The notes beneath the pieces were generated by a model. That model ran no database searches. It was not told the origin of the DNA and saw nothing but the letters and a program-made list of their open reading frames with translations. Shown piece after piece: positions 45,082 to 55,682 of a stretch of 64,000 bases of DNA. Origin of the DNA: Leucosporidium creatinivorum (lineage: Eukaryota > Basidiomycota > Microbotryomycetes > Leucosporidiales > Leucosporidiaceae). The translations under genes were made by a program, and so were the position numbers. Where the stretch lies: contig BCKL01000039.1 of assembly GCA_001600635.1 (NCBI GenBank), positions 1 through 64,000 on the forward strand. Reading direction: 5' to 3'. Every line of letters begins with the position of its first letter. Position 1 is the first letter of the stretch.

Positions 45082-45475
45082 CGCTGCGAAAGGCGAGCTT
45101 TGAGAGCGGTTCGAGATGAGAAGCTGAGTCGAGTTGCTGTCGGTTTTTGACGAGGCGAGAGAGGAGTCGACGAGGGCTGGGGTTGGTACCGTGTAGTGGC
45201 GTATCGTCTGAGCTGGTCGGAAGCTTTAGTCGAGCAGAAGACGAGGCGAAGCGAGCGGGTGAGAGGAAGGCAAGAGCTGCTCGCTTCCACTTGCTCTCTT
45301 TCTCTCGCTCGTTCGCCTGCGATCTGCTTCTTTCTCCTTTTCTCTGCTTCATCTAGTACTTAACTCTTTGTCTCTTCTGGTGTGGTACAACTTTTTGAAA
45401 CCCCCTAGGAACTCCGAGGAGAGTCGACTTGGCCGTTTCGTCTCTCTTCCTCCTTCCCCCTCCTTCCTTCGCTCG
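45082..45475. promoter_or_regulatory. Divergent promoter, zinc-finger gene and first PhnP-like gene
   Basis: A 394-bp region between two divergent start codons, pyrimidine-rich toward the plus-strand gene (45420-45475). No further element recognised. Confidence 0.4.
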
Positions 45476-47068
45476 ATGATGAGCTACATCCCCAGCGCAA
45501 GAGACGGAGCAGCCTCTGAGAAACCTTTGCGCCTGATCGTACTCGGCTCGGGAGCTTCAGCAGCTGTCCCCGACATCGCCTGCGTAACCGACCCTCGAGG
45601 ACGGGGATGCGCTTGCTGCAAGGCAGCAATGACGAAAGAAGGAGCACATAATGCTCGAGGGAATACCGGTGCAGTCGTTGTAGTACCTCAGCGGGACGGA
45701 AGCGAGAAGTGAGTGCGCCGAGCTTGGCTTGGCCAGGAAACTGAGCAGTAAGCGCTTGCGCCGAGCTCACCTCTCTCTGACCACACTCGATACACCGCAG
45801 AAACATCCTCATCGACTGTGGAAAGACCTTCCGAGAACAAGCGCTCAAGATCTTCCCGAAGAAGGGGCTACGAAGGATTGACGCCTGCATCCTCACTCGT
45901 GAGTCTGTCTACTCCGCCGAGGTCGACCGAAGACTTACCTGACCGTGTCCTACCTTCTCTGGACAGATCACCACGCCGACGCCATCGACGGGCTCGACGA
46001 CCTTCGCGCGTGGACCTACAACAGCGCTATCGAGTCGACTATCCCCGTCTACTGCACCCGAACGACCTACAAGAACATCGCCGAGGTGAGCCCGCGATCA
46101 TTAGGATGTAGCGATCGTATTGTTGACCGCTCTCCGCTATGCAGGGGTTCCCCTACATGATCAACAAGAAAGCGGCGAGCGGGGGCGGGGCGGTCCCCTC
46201 CTTCGATTGGCACATCTTTGACGAGAACGAGCCGCTGTGGCTTGCTGGGATTCGCATCACACCTCTTCCGGGTAAGTTAGCTACTTACGCGACCTGAGCA
46301 GGTCGCTGAACCCTCTGCCTCTCCTGCAGTTCACCACGGCGTCTACTTTACCTCTCCGCCGAGCCCGCTCATCTGCATGGGCTTCCTCATCAACAGCTCG
46401 CTGCTGTACTGTTCGGATGTCTCGTGAATCTGAAATATCGCCCTCTTGCTTTCGACAGAGCCCCTGCTGACCCTTTCGCCCTCGACAGCTTCATCCCCGA
46501 AACGACCTGGGAGACGATCGGCCGAGAAGTCGCTCTCCCCTCCTCCAAGGGCATCTACCCCTCAGGATACCCCCCATTACCTCACCTCTGCGCCCTCATA
46601 ATCGACGGCGGTTCCCTCCGCCACTCCAAATCCCACTTCGCCATCCCACAAGCCCTCGGAACCGCTCGGCGACTCGGCGCTCACAAAACCTACCTCACCA
46701 ACATCGGGCACAAGATCTCGCATGAATGTTTGGTCCATTTCTGTGAGGAGTACGAGAAGGGAAGGGAACCTGAGAAGGAGATTCCATGGTCTGCTGGGGG
46801 GCAGAAAGGCCGAGTTTGGCGCAGGTGGGAGGAGGGGGAGAGGCAGCCGCCTAACGCCGAGGTCTACGGGGACTTTGATCCAGTGCACGAGGACTTTGAG
46901 CTCTTTACGGAGAAGGCGTTGGAGGCTCTGGAGGAGTGGGATGGAGGTGTGTTGGCAGGGAAACGACCTTGGCTTAGGCCACTCGCGGATGGGATGACGA
47001 TCAGCTGGACCGAGGGGGAGAGCGTAGACTTTGCCGAGGAGCGAGTGTGGGACGATCTCTACCATTAG
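45476..47068 (+). CDS. PhnP-like metallo-beta-lactamase-fold hydrolase, paralogue 1
   Basis: Metal-dependent hydrolase resembling PhnP (cyclic phosphate phosphodiesterase) and fission yeast C777.06c; the substrate is unknown. Exons: 45476-45708, 45801-45898, 45967-46085, 46145-46271, 46330-46423, 46489-47068 (416 aa). LIVLGSGASAAVPDIACVTD opens the fold. A CACCKAA cysteine cluster corresponds to the structural zinc site of PhnP. The metal motif LTHHHADAIDGLDDLR is completed across intron 2; the usual HxHxDH has Ala for the last His, as in the paralogue next door. PLPVHHG, LLYCSDVS and HLCALIIDGGS carry the later ligands. Two adjacent ATGs start the frame. Residues about 300-345 form a charged insert absent from the paralogue. 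Confidence 0.88.
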
Positions 47069-47197
47069 TGCGCTTGGACTGTAAAGACCTTGTCGCATCT
47101 GACCCAAGCTGAGCGCCTTGAGAGAGGCAAAGGTGATCGCCGAGCTTTCGAACCGCACAACCTACTAGCTCGAGATCTACTGTATAACACGGCACGT

Positions 47198-48829
47198 CTA
47201 CTCATAAACATCATCACTCGCCCCCTTCTCCCCAACTCTAATCGTCATCCCATCGCAAGCCGGCCGCACCCACAGCCCACCCTTCGCCCCACCCTCCCAG
47301 CTCTCAATCGCCCTCAGCGCATAATCGGCGTGCACAGCCCAATCCTCCTTCCCTGGCTTGGGCGTTCCAGAGGAGACCTTCCACCTCTCCTCGGCGGGGA
47401 CGATGGGAAGTCGTACAGCAGGATCGGAGGGAAGGGAGGAGACGGCGCCGGAGCTGAACGCCGAAGTGGTGTTCACCCAGCAGGCGTGCGAGGTTTCGTG
47501 GCCGAATCCGACCTATTGGGAGAGAGGTCAGCCTTTATCGAAAGCAGGAGAAGAGCCAGCTCACCAGATAGGTCTTCAATGCGCCCATCCGCCGAGCCGT
47601 TCCCACCGCCTCGCCGAGCCCGAAATGCGAAGTGAACGTCTCGATCCTCAGGCAATCGACCACCAGCGCCTGAATCACCGGCTTATCCTCCATCTCCAAT
47701 CCATTCACACCGTTCACCACCTTCTCTCCCTTGCCCTCCTTCTTCGGCCTCCACTCGTCGGGCAAAGTGCACTCCCTCTCGAGCAAATCCCACACCTCCT
47801 CCGGTACGAGCGAAACGTCGCTGAGGTAGGCGATCTTGCGGTCAAAGAGGAAGCCGAGGCAGTAGTATGGGCCGCCCGGCGTGGCGAAGATCTTGCCGTG
47901 GTGGACGGGGAGAGGGAGGACGTCAACGCCGAGAATGTCGACGTGCTCGTTCTGGTCGAATATCCGCCATTCGAAGGCCTGTGCAGATTGACGAGATGTG
48001 AGTAGGATTGTTCTGTAAGGGATGAAGAGCGGTACGGACGGGTACATCTCCTCCTCCAGTCGCCTTTCCGACGTCGGCGAGGTAGGGAAAGCACTGCGAG
48101 GCCGAGGGAGAGCGGTGAGCAGGTTTGCAAGGGTTGCAAGGTAAGAGACTACTCCGGCATACCTTGGCAATCTCGTCGAATGTCTCCTGAGTGCAGTAGA
48201 TGGGAATTGACTTCTGAATGTGACCTCGAAGCGTCCAGCCTTGCGCCGAGCAGATCTCGTCAGCCTCCAGAATACCGCTTACGGCAGAGCAGCAGCAATA
48301 GCTACATACCACGAAGATCGTCCAGACCGAGTATGGCGTCCTGTAGGCGAGCACGGGGGTCAGCGTTTCGCTTCCGGCTGAGCTCGATCCCTTCTCGCGC
48401 CCGTTGCTCACCGCATGAGCATGAGTGATGAGCAGGGCATCAATCTCGCGCAATCCCTTCTTAGGCCAATGTTCCAGCGCAGCCGAGAAGAACGTCTTGC
48501 CGCACTGCAGAACCAGAGCACTCCGTCAGTCGCGTCCAAGCATCGCGCCTCCTCGCTCTTCGTGAGGTGCAGAATCGAGCCCGCAGCCCCTCCACCTCGG
48601 CACTCACATCAATCAGCAAGCTCTTGGTCCTTCCGCCTTGCTTGTCTGGGATCCGTAGAACGGCACTCGTGTTTCGGCGGAGGTTCTTGCGCGCTTCAGG
48701 ATCGTCAGACAGTGTACTCTTGCAGCAGAAACACCCTGTCTCCGAGGTCAAGCAACCTATCGAGGGCAAGCCTGAGGAGGTGCCCGTGCCGAGCATGAGC
48801 AGCTCAAGCGAAGGGTGCGAGTCCGGCAT
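47198..48829 (-). CDS. PhnP-like metallo-beta-lactamase-fold hydrolase, paralogue 2
   Basis: Same family as the preceding gene, on the opposite strand, 129 bp away tail to tail. Exons (minus): 48608-48829, 48412-48504, 48310-48340, 48163-48239, 48046-48093, 47565-47978, 47198-47512 (399 aa). LLMLGTGTSSGLPSIGCLTS, the cluster GCFCCKS, the metal motif ITHAHADAILGLDDLR (Ala replaces the last His of HxHxDH), PLPVHHGKIF, KIAYLSDVSLVP, VVDCLRIETFTSHFGLGEAV and GFGHETSHACW. The exon layout differs from paralogue 1, so the duplication is old. Function inferred from family only. Confidence 0.88.
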
Positions 48830-49040
48830 GTCGAGGAGGTGAGCGAAGGAGGGAAAGCGAGCTGGCGTCCCAGTCTGGCGCTTCTTGAGCTCCGACTACA
48901 TCTTCGATTCAGCACGATTCGCCTCGGAAGCCTCCTAGGAGCCCGCCTGTAACTCAACAGCTCTGCAGCTGCTCGCCCAAGGCGCCTCCAACCCTCCTCG
49001 CCCTCCTTCGGGACCAGCACTCGCCAACTGCTGTCCAGCG
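48830..49040. promoter_or_regulatory. Divergent promoter, PhnP-like paralogue 2 and F-box gene
   Basis: A 211-bp gap between two divergent start codons. Nothing more specific recognised. Confidence 0.4.
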
Positions 49041-50168
49041 ATGCCGCCTTCGCTACCACTCGACGTAACAAAGCGGATCATCCTCTCAAGCCTTCCCATC
49101 GTCTCCTACAGCACCTACAAGGAGCGGTACCGTCTGCTCCTCGCCTTCGCCCTCGTTCACTCGACTTGGCGCCGAATCGCTCAGGCCGAGCTACAGAAGG
49201 AGCTCTTCCTCACAAGATCCTCGGAAAGCTGGGAGGTCAACGGGAGGAAAGAGCGGGAGGTCGACGGACAGCGCATCTGGCTCGGCGAAGGGACGAAGAG
49301 CAAGGTCAAGCCTGATGCTCGGTTCGGTCGCTGTGGACGACCAAAGGGGTGAAGGAGGTCAACCTCCTGAATCTCCATTTCCACGCTGAAGATCTGGCGG
49401 CTCTCGAAGGTGCGTACTGTCAATCCCGGGCGGCTCGGCGATCGTCTTACTGACCTACTCTCCTGTGCAGCCGTCGAGAAGCTTCATCTGGTCTATTGCA
49501 CGTCTCTCTTCCCACCTCCTCGCCATATCTCTACCCCCCTCCTGGCCAATCTCAGCGCCCTCTCCCTCGTCGAAATCTACCATCCCTTCGACACCGCCCA
49601 CTGGCTCAACGCCGAGACCCTCCCCTCCCTGCGCCACCTGTCCATCCTCTTCTGGGACTGCGACTGCACCTCGGCCGACGAAGCTGGTCTCATGTCACTC
49701 CTCCCTCAACTCCACTCTCTGGCGACAAGCATCAATGACGGCGGAATGATCCTCGACTTCTCGGCTCTCATCTCGCTGCGGCAACTCACGCTGTACCCGG
49801 TCAGCGAGGAGCCAGACGATGCGATCCGAGGTGCTCTGGAGGATCTTTCCGCCGGCCTCCCCATTCTCAAGTTTGCCTTCATCAGCGAGAGCGGAGAGTC
49901 GATCCTCCCTCCCCTCGCCGGCGAGGACACTTGCAACCCTTTCGCCGCCATGAGCCACGCATCAGACCTCCAATGGGAGGGATACGTCTTCGCCGCTCTT
50001 GTAGAGGCCTTCCGTGAGGAGTACCCCTTCATTAGCACGATCAAGGAGGTATTCATCGAGGGCGGGGTGCCAGCGCCGGATTGTGAGGATGATTACGAGC
50101 TGGTTGAGGCGATTGAGGAGCTGGAAACGCTAGCTGAAGAGGGAGGGTGGAAGCTAAGCGACGCTTAG
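49041..50168 (+). pseudogene. F-box / LRR-like protein gene with an apparent frameshift
   Basis: Likely SCF substrate receptor of the F-box type common in basidiomycete yeasts. The N terminus (LPLDVTKRIILSSLP, RYRLLLAFALVHSTWRRIAQ) fits an F-box; the rest has leucine-repeat spacing (LANLSALSLVEIY, LPSLRHLSILFW, LISLRQLTLYP). From 49041 the frame runs to a stop at about 49350, while coding continues in another frame (SLWTTKGVKEVNLLNLHFH) through 49409, then across a normal intron into 49471-50168. No splice signal bridges the first change of frame. At 49320-49328 the sequence reads CGGTTCGGT, a near-perfect 5-bp tandem duplication (CGGTT/CGGTC) that would explain it. Either a real inactivating insertion or a sequencing error. 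Confidence 0.65.
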
Positions 50169-50478
50169 GGTGGGAGGGTTCTGGAAGGCAGCCTGAGTGG
50201 GAGCGGCATTTGAACCCTTGGTGCGCTCACTTTCTCTCTTTGTCTCCTTCGTGTCAGCTGACATCGCTTTGCCTTCACGGAACGTAGACTATCCACTGGC
50301 ATCACATATCGCTTCCCAGACAGCGTCGAGCCACCAGAACCTGCGAGGAGCGAGCAAGCGATCAGGTCTCGGCGCAGCTCGGGTCTCGGTGAAAGCTCAC
50401 CTGGATCTCGTGGCGTCGCTCGCCTGCTCAGCGTCGCCTATGGGGATGCGACTACTCAGCCATCTTTTCCATCGCATC
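50169..50478. other. Intergenic, tail-to-tail
   Basis: About 310 bp between the F-box-like gene and the BTB gene; presumably 3' UTRs. No feature recognised. Confidence 0.5.
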
Positions 50479-51525
50479 TCAACCGAACCACACACTTGCC
50501 AACGCACGCTTCCTCGCCGCTTCCCGTTCCCTCTCCTCCTCAGCCCTCCTCTCCTGCGCCTCCCTAAACTCCACCCTTCGCTCCACCTCTCTCCACGAAT
50601 CTTTCCACCTTGAGTCCTCCGCTCCAATGTACCTCCTCTTGGCCTCAGTCCGTTCAACTCGTAGTTGGGCCCAACCCTCGGCGCTCGAAGCGATGCCGAC
50701 TACGAGCTCCTGCAACTCGTCGTGGAGGGCGATGATGGGGTCAAAGAGCGCTGAGATTAGCGTGCTTGGGGAGGAGATCAGGAAGGAAGAGTAGGCATCC
50801 AAGGCGAGAGATTGGAGGGAGGGGATGTCGAAGTACTCGGCGAGGAGGTAAATGGGGAGGGGGTGGACCGGTGGAGGGAGGAAAGTTGGGGTACTGTCTG
50901 GTTGGACTGCGTCGGGGACCGAAATTGAGGGAGAGTCGATGAGGGAGATGTGCGAGGTGTAGAGGTACAGGAGGACTGCTTGGAGGAGAGCGAAGGGGAT
51001 GGAGGTGCGGATCATGAAGACCGAGCCCAAACTGCTTCCCGCGAGTTGCTCAGCTTCTGCCCTCCGACTATCTGTGTTGATTGATGGCTCATCTTGACCT
51101 CCCTCGACCCCTTCTGGAGCTTTTAACCACAGCGCCGGGTCTTCCCCTCGACTGCCGTTCACCTCGGCGCTCTCACTCCACTCTCCAGAGAAGAGAGCCG
51201 CGAAGTAGCCGCTCGTCTCCCTGAGGAGCGCTCTGCTTGCCCATAGCGTTATTAAAGCGTGGTCGAGTGCCCCGGCCGGCGCCTGGCACACGAAGACGAC
51301 GTCGGAGGGCGTGGGCGAAAGGAGGAAGGCTGCGAAGGCCGAGGCGGGTCAGCTTCGCCTTGGAGGATGGCTGTACTGAAGGGCGAGCTTACGGAAAAAA
51401 CGAGATGCTAATTCCCGCTCCGAAAGAGCGGTAGACGCCATCGAGTGACTGCCGGACTCAGATGAGCATGCCGAAGGAGTGGAGGGAACGCCGAAGCTGG
51501 CTGCGAAGCCGAACGGGGAGGGCAT
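50479..51525 (-). CDS. BTB/POZ domain protein
   Basis: Probable adaptor for CUL3-type ubiquitin ligases or another BTB scaffold, 327 aa. Two exons (minus): 51393-51525 and 50479-51329. The BTB begins TPSDVVFVCQAPAG and continues ITLWASRALLRETSGYFAALF, SGEWSES (the canonical hole/ALL..S.YF..LF pattern); after an acidic insert, IRTSIPFALLQAVLLYLYT and PIYLLAEYFDIPSLQSLALD close the fold. A helical region and a basic, Glu/Arg-rich coiled tail end the protein. The start at 51525 is chosen because the intron joins it in frame; an upstream in-frame ATG at 51582 is possible. Confidence 0.85.
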
Positions 51526-52163
51526 GTCGATATTGCTGTAGCAGAGGGCAGGGAAGAAAAATACGCTCCGACGCCCCTCCACTCTTCACCTGTCCTTGGG
51601 GGGCTGCCAGCACGCAACTCCGAGATGGGAGTCAGCGACCGATCCTCGACCGAGGCGAGGGTTTGCGCCTCTCAGAGGAGCTCGGGGACATACTGCGCCT
51701 CAGCAGGAGTCTGAGATAGCTTAATCGTACCTGCTCCCGACCACTGCACCCCGATACAGCCTCGAAAGACGAGCTGCGAAGGCCGAGCTCAAGGAGGCAG
51801 CTCCGAGCAACGCCGACAGCTTCGGACTGCTCGGGAAATGCTTTCGATCAGTAATTAAGACTGTAGCCGTGCTGATGCTGCTCTGGGAGTCCTTCCGAAA
51901 CAACACAGGACATGCGAGCTTGCAGGCGAAAGACGCGAGGCTCGATTTCTGAGGTTAGCTTTCGCCGCTCACCTTGTTTCACACTTGACTCGAAGGCTCG
52001 CGACCTACAGCTCTACCAGATCCATCCGTGTTTCTGCTCAGGTACAGCTCATATCTGCTACTGCTGTCGTGTGAGGGTGCAGGTGAGTCTCCGGGCCTCG
52101 CTTCTCTCTAGCGCCGGCTAACATCGCTCTGACGTCCTACAGACTGCTCGATAACTAAAAGAC
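51526..52163. promoter_or_regulatory. Divergent intergenic region, BTB gene and unknown gene
   Basis: About 640 bp between divergent start codons. CTACAGCT at 52005-52012 and GGTACAGCTC near 52041. A spliced 5' UTR for the downstream gene is possible: GGTGAGTCTCC at about 52081 and CCTACAG at about 52137 make a plausible intron ending about 22 bp before its ATG. Confidence 0.45.
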
Positions 52164-54200
52164 ATGTCCTCGCTCGCCCCTGCCCCATCCCCTTCACCAC
52201 CACCAAACAACTCCAGCCCCGCATCGCCCTTCAGCTCTCTCGCCCCTTCCTCCGCTCGCCTGGTCATCCCTCTCACATCTACGACACCAGCACAAGCCCA
52301 ACCTACTCCGAGCACCACCACCGACGAATCCTCCTCATCCCCAACCATGCTCCTCGACTTCCTCTCCCGCATCGGTCGCTTCGAACCTCGCTTACGTCGA
52401 TACGCCGCTGCCAAGCTCAGCGAGTCGGGTACAGAGCCAGTCTCGGCCTTCTCTGGCCTAAAAAGCGTAGCCCCTACGCCGGTGAGGACACCAACGAGGA
52501 GGACAGAGGGACAGAACGACGTCCGTGGCTTCAGTTTGGTGGATCTGGAGAGGGTGTTGCTGAGTGTTACGCCGGGGTGGTGGAGGGGAAAGAGTGGGAG
52601 CGAGGATAAGGAGCGCCCACCGCTTCGGCAAACGGACAGCGGCGGCCTCGATGTCGACTTGAGCGAGGTGCTCGGCGCTCGTCGAGGAGGGCCTCCCTCG
52701 CGCTCCTCCTCCGTCGCAGGCCCACCACAGGACACTGGCCCCGGCCTCTTCCTCAACTACTACTCTTCCACCTCCCTCGTGACCCTCCTCGCTTCTTCGG
52801 GGGTTCTCTCCGCCCTCGCCGAGCTGGGCTACGACCAACCAAGCCTCATCTTCGACACCTCCGATACGTTTCAACATCGCCTCTCCCTCGTCGACGCCTC
52901 CCTATTCACCGGCGCCATCCCTCTGTCCTCGCAAGAGAGATTCTTGATCGACCTGTGGATGAAGAGGCGGAGGAACTACGATCTGGATGCTATAGTCTCT
53001 TATCAGCTGATGAGGAGGGTCGAGAAAGCAGGAAGTTGGGAGAAGTTGAGGGAGATGACGGGGGAGATTAGGGCGCCGTATGTTGGTGTCGAGGGAGCGA
53101 GGGAAGGCGCCGAGTTTTTGGAAAAAGAGGTCGGGAAGTGGAGGAAGGAGGCGAAGAAGGGGACGGGGGAGTGGGATGTTACCGAGATTGCGTGGATGCA
53201 GATGCACGATCCGCTGAGCAAGGACTCGAGAGCCCTTCTCCCTGGTCAGATGTTTCCAGGTTTGGGCTTGGGGCGCAAGGTCGCTTCGGTCATGGAGTCG
53301 ATGGCGACCGAGTCGAAAGTGACGGGTGCGCGCTCTTGCACTCTCCGCTTGCAGCACTTGCTAACTCTCACCTCGACGAACAGACGCCCTCCTCAACTTC
53401 CCCTTCCACTTCCACAACGCCGCTGCCTGTTCGTCGCCCACCCTCTGCCCTCCATCCCTCGCTGACCCTCTCTCCCTCCGCCGCAGACCGAACGCGCGGC
53501 TGGACGCACCTCGACCCCATCTTTGAAGCCTACCTCGCCTTCCTCATCGCCTCGCTCACCCCCTGCATCGAAACGCATGGGTACGCCTTCGTCGCTTGGG
53601 CCTGTTCCCTCGGCCACCTCCGTCGCATCACCTACGAAGAAGCACTTCCCGTCGGTTCCAATTCCTGGAGCATCCTGAGCAACAGGCTCGAGCGCTGGAG
53701 TCCTTCCGAGCAGGTTTACCCGACGAGCAAGGGCATGAAAGGGTATTTGGAGAGCGAGGAGTGGAGGGCAATGTATGAGAGGTGGAAGGCTGTGTTTGAG
53801 GAGGATGGGGGCGCTATGGGTGAGGGAGTGGGGGTTGTGGAAGGGACGGAGGGGGCGAGGAGGAGGGCGGAACTGAGGATTGATTTGGAGGTGAATTTCG
53901 GCGATGAGCGCGAGGGGAGGTGGGCTGAGCTACACTGACCCGAGGGATCGTCAACAGGGATGCCCCGAGCTGTGGAAGTACTCTAATATCTGGTCGAACC
54001 GAGATCCCGAGACGGGCAAGTTCAAGTGAGCCTACTCGGGAGCAGCTCGGCGATGAGCTTGGGTGGGGGCGACATTTGTCGTTCCGCCTGCTTCGACGCT
54101 TGCCGACGTCTTGAGGCGCTGAAGGTAAGTTTTCCTTGCTCCTAACAATCTCGCCAAGCACGGGCTGACGGTTCTGCTGTCTTGCAGAGTCGTCGGGTGA
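52164..54200 (+). CDS. Unrecognised conserved-looking protein
   Basis: Function unknown. Exons: 52164-53325, 53384-53428, 53487-53890, 53958-54025, 54188-54200 (563 aa). A Pro/Ser-rich head of about 70 residues is followed by a mostly globular protein: LLDFLSRIGRFEPRLRRYAA, LNYYSSTSLVTLLASSGVLS, SSQERFLIDLWMKRRRNYDL, DVTEIAWMQMHDPLSKDS, LLPGQMFPGLGLGRKV, GWTHLDPIFEAYLAFLIA, THGYAFVAWACSLGHLRR and finally CPELWKYSNIWSNRDPETG. The GQMFPGLGLGR loop and the many conserved-type aromatic residues suggest an enzyme or binding fold, but I cannot name it. Intron 2 uses a GTTCGT donor. The last junction (162-nt intron, 13-nt exon) is the least certain. Confidence 0.7.
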
Positions 54201-55682
54201 GGTGATGCCGAGAGCTCGGCCGCGGGTGGTCACTGGCGATTTGATCTGGTGGCGTCTGTGGTCGGAGATTGTAGCATTGTAGATCTAGTGTTGTAGCTAG
54301 TTAAAACCTAAGTCTTGTATGTTATGTTCGGCAGAGATTGATGACCCATCCTACACGCGCCTCAAATCGAACCCCGAGCTTCCATCGCTCCTCTGCTTCC
54401 CCCCTCATCCTCGTCGTCTCTCGTCTCGTTTCTCTCGCCTCGTCTCGGATCGTTTGCAGGCCGCCCCGGCGTACAGCAGAGCTACTGTGCTACAGCTTTC
54501 TTGTCGCCCTTAGGAGGCCTTTTTCTCCTACAACGCCGGTCGTCTCTTCCCCCCTTCTCCATCTCTCTCTCGCCCCCACCTCGTCGACGAGTCCGGCCTC
54601 CCTGGAAAAACAACGAGTTGGAACGGTACAGGCGTGACAAGCTACAGGTGAGTGACTAGTGCTGCTTCTGCTGGAGCTACCAAGCTACAGACAGACGAGG
54701 TACAGCCTTCTTCCTCGCGGTCGCTTGTCGCACCTCGTGGTTGAAGCCCGGAGTTTGACTCGTCGAAGGAGCGATGAGCAGCGGCAGGAGCGGTGAGGGA
54801 TCAGGCGTAAGAGAGCAGAGGAGGTAACGAGGTACAGAATGCAGAGTGGATAGGGAGCACGCCATAACGATAAGCCTTGGGAGGACTAGCGACGAAGCGG
54901 GGAGGTGCCGTAGATTGCGAGCGAAGGGGAGACGAGGTTGACGTGTTGAGGTGCAGAAAGCAGAGGGAGCAGGCTAGCAGAGACCGAATGAGCTATAGAA
55001 GCGGTTGCTGACTCTAAACCTCTTTCACCTACAGAACTTGACCGACTCGCCAGCCAGTCTGGTTTCCCTCCTCCGCCCTCGTCGCTCCTCCAAGGGCCAG
55101 CCAGAGCTCTCCCTCTTCTCATCGCCGAGGGGTCCTCTGCTCCGCTTCTCGTCTGCTACACGTCACCAAACACCAGTAGCAGCTCCCAGCAGCAACGGAG
55201 AGATCCATTCTTCGCCGACGACGACGCACACCTTCCACCTTCTTTCCGATCCCATCCCTACTCCTTTCGCCTTTCTATCGCACGCCAACAATCAGGGCGA
55301 GGCTTGACGCCATCAACAGTCTGCAGCTGTGAGTCGGCTTGCTTCACTACAGCTCGGATTATCAACAGCCGAGTCAACCTCGAGTTTCGGGCAAGGAGCA
55401 CGAGGGTCCGCTGGACGCATCGGGTTGGCGCTAGATTAGACGAATCTCGGAGGGTCGAGGGCGCTGAGGGAGGCTGGGAGAGCTACAGGAAGATGTATGG
55501 GAGCATCTCCGACCATCAACGAGAAGCTCAGCCGAACCCCGTGCTGCGACGCGTGACTGGCTTTCGACTTCGCAGCTCACATCTCATCGCAACGCCGAGC
55601 TACACAAGCTGACTATGGCCTCCCTCGTTCCTACAGATCCAACAACGACGCTCCCTCCTGCCGCTGCACCTCAAGACTGTGA
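54201..55682. promoter_or_regulatory. Intergenic 1.5 kb upstream of the kinase gene
   Basis: The largest gap in the window. Small open frames show no conserved motif. CTACAGCT occurs at 54490-54497 and 55347-55354, with AAGCTACAG at about 54650 and 54680. Near 55615 an ATG opens a frame that overlaps the kinase start out of frame. It may hold a long 5' UTR with upstream introns. Confidence 0.5.

Noticed and set aside
55005-55307. Possible small gene upstream of the kinase
   Set aside because: Open for 100 codons but low complexity, without splice partners or conserved motif; more likely 5' UTR or spacer.
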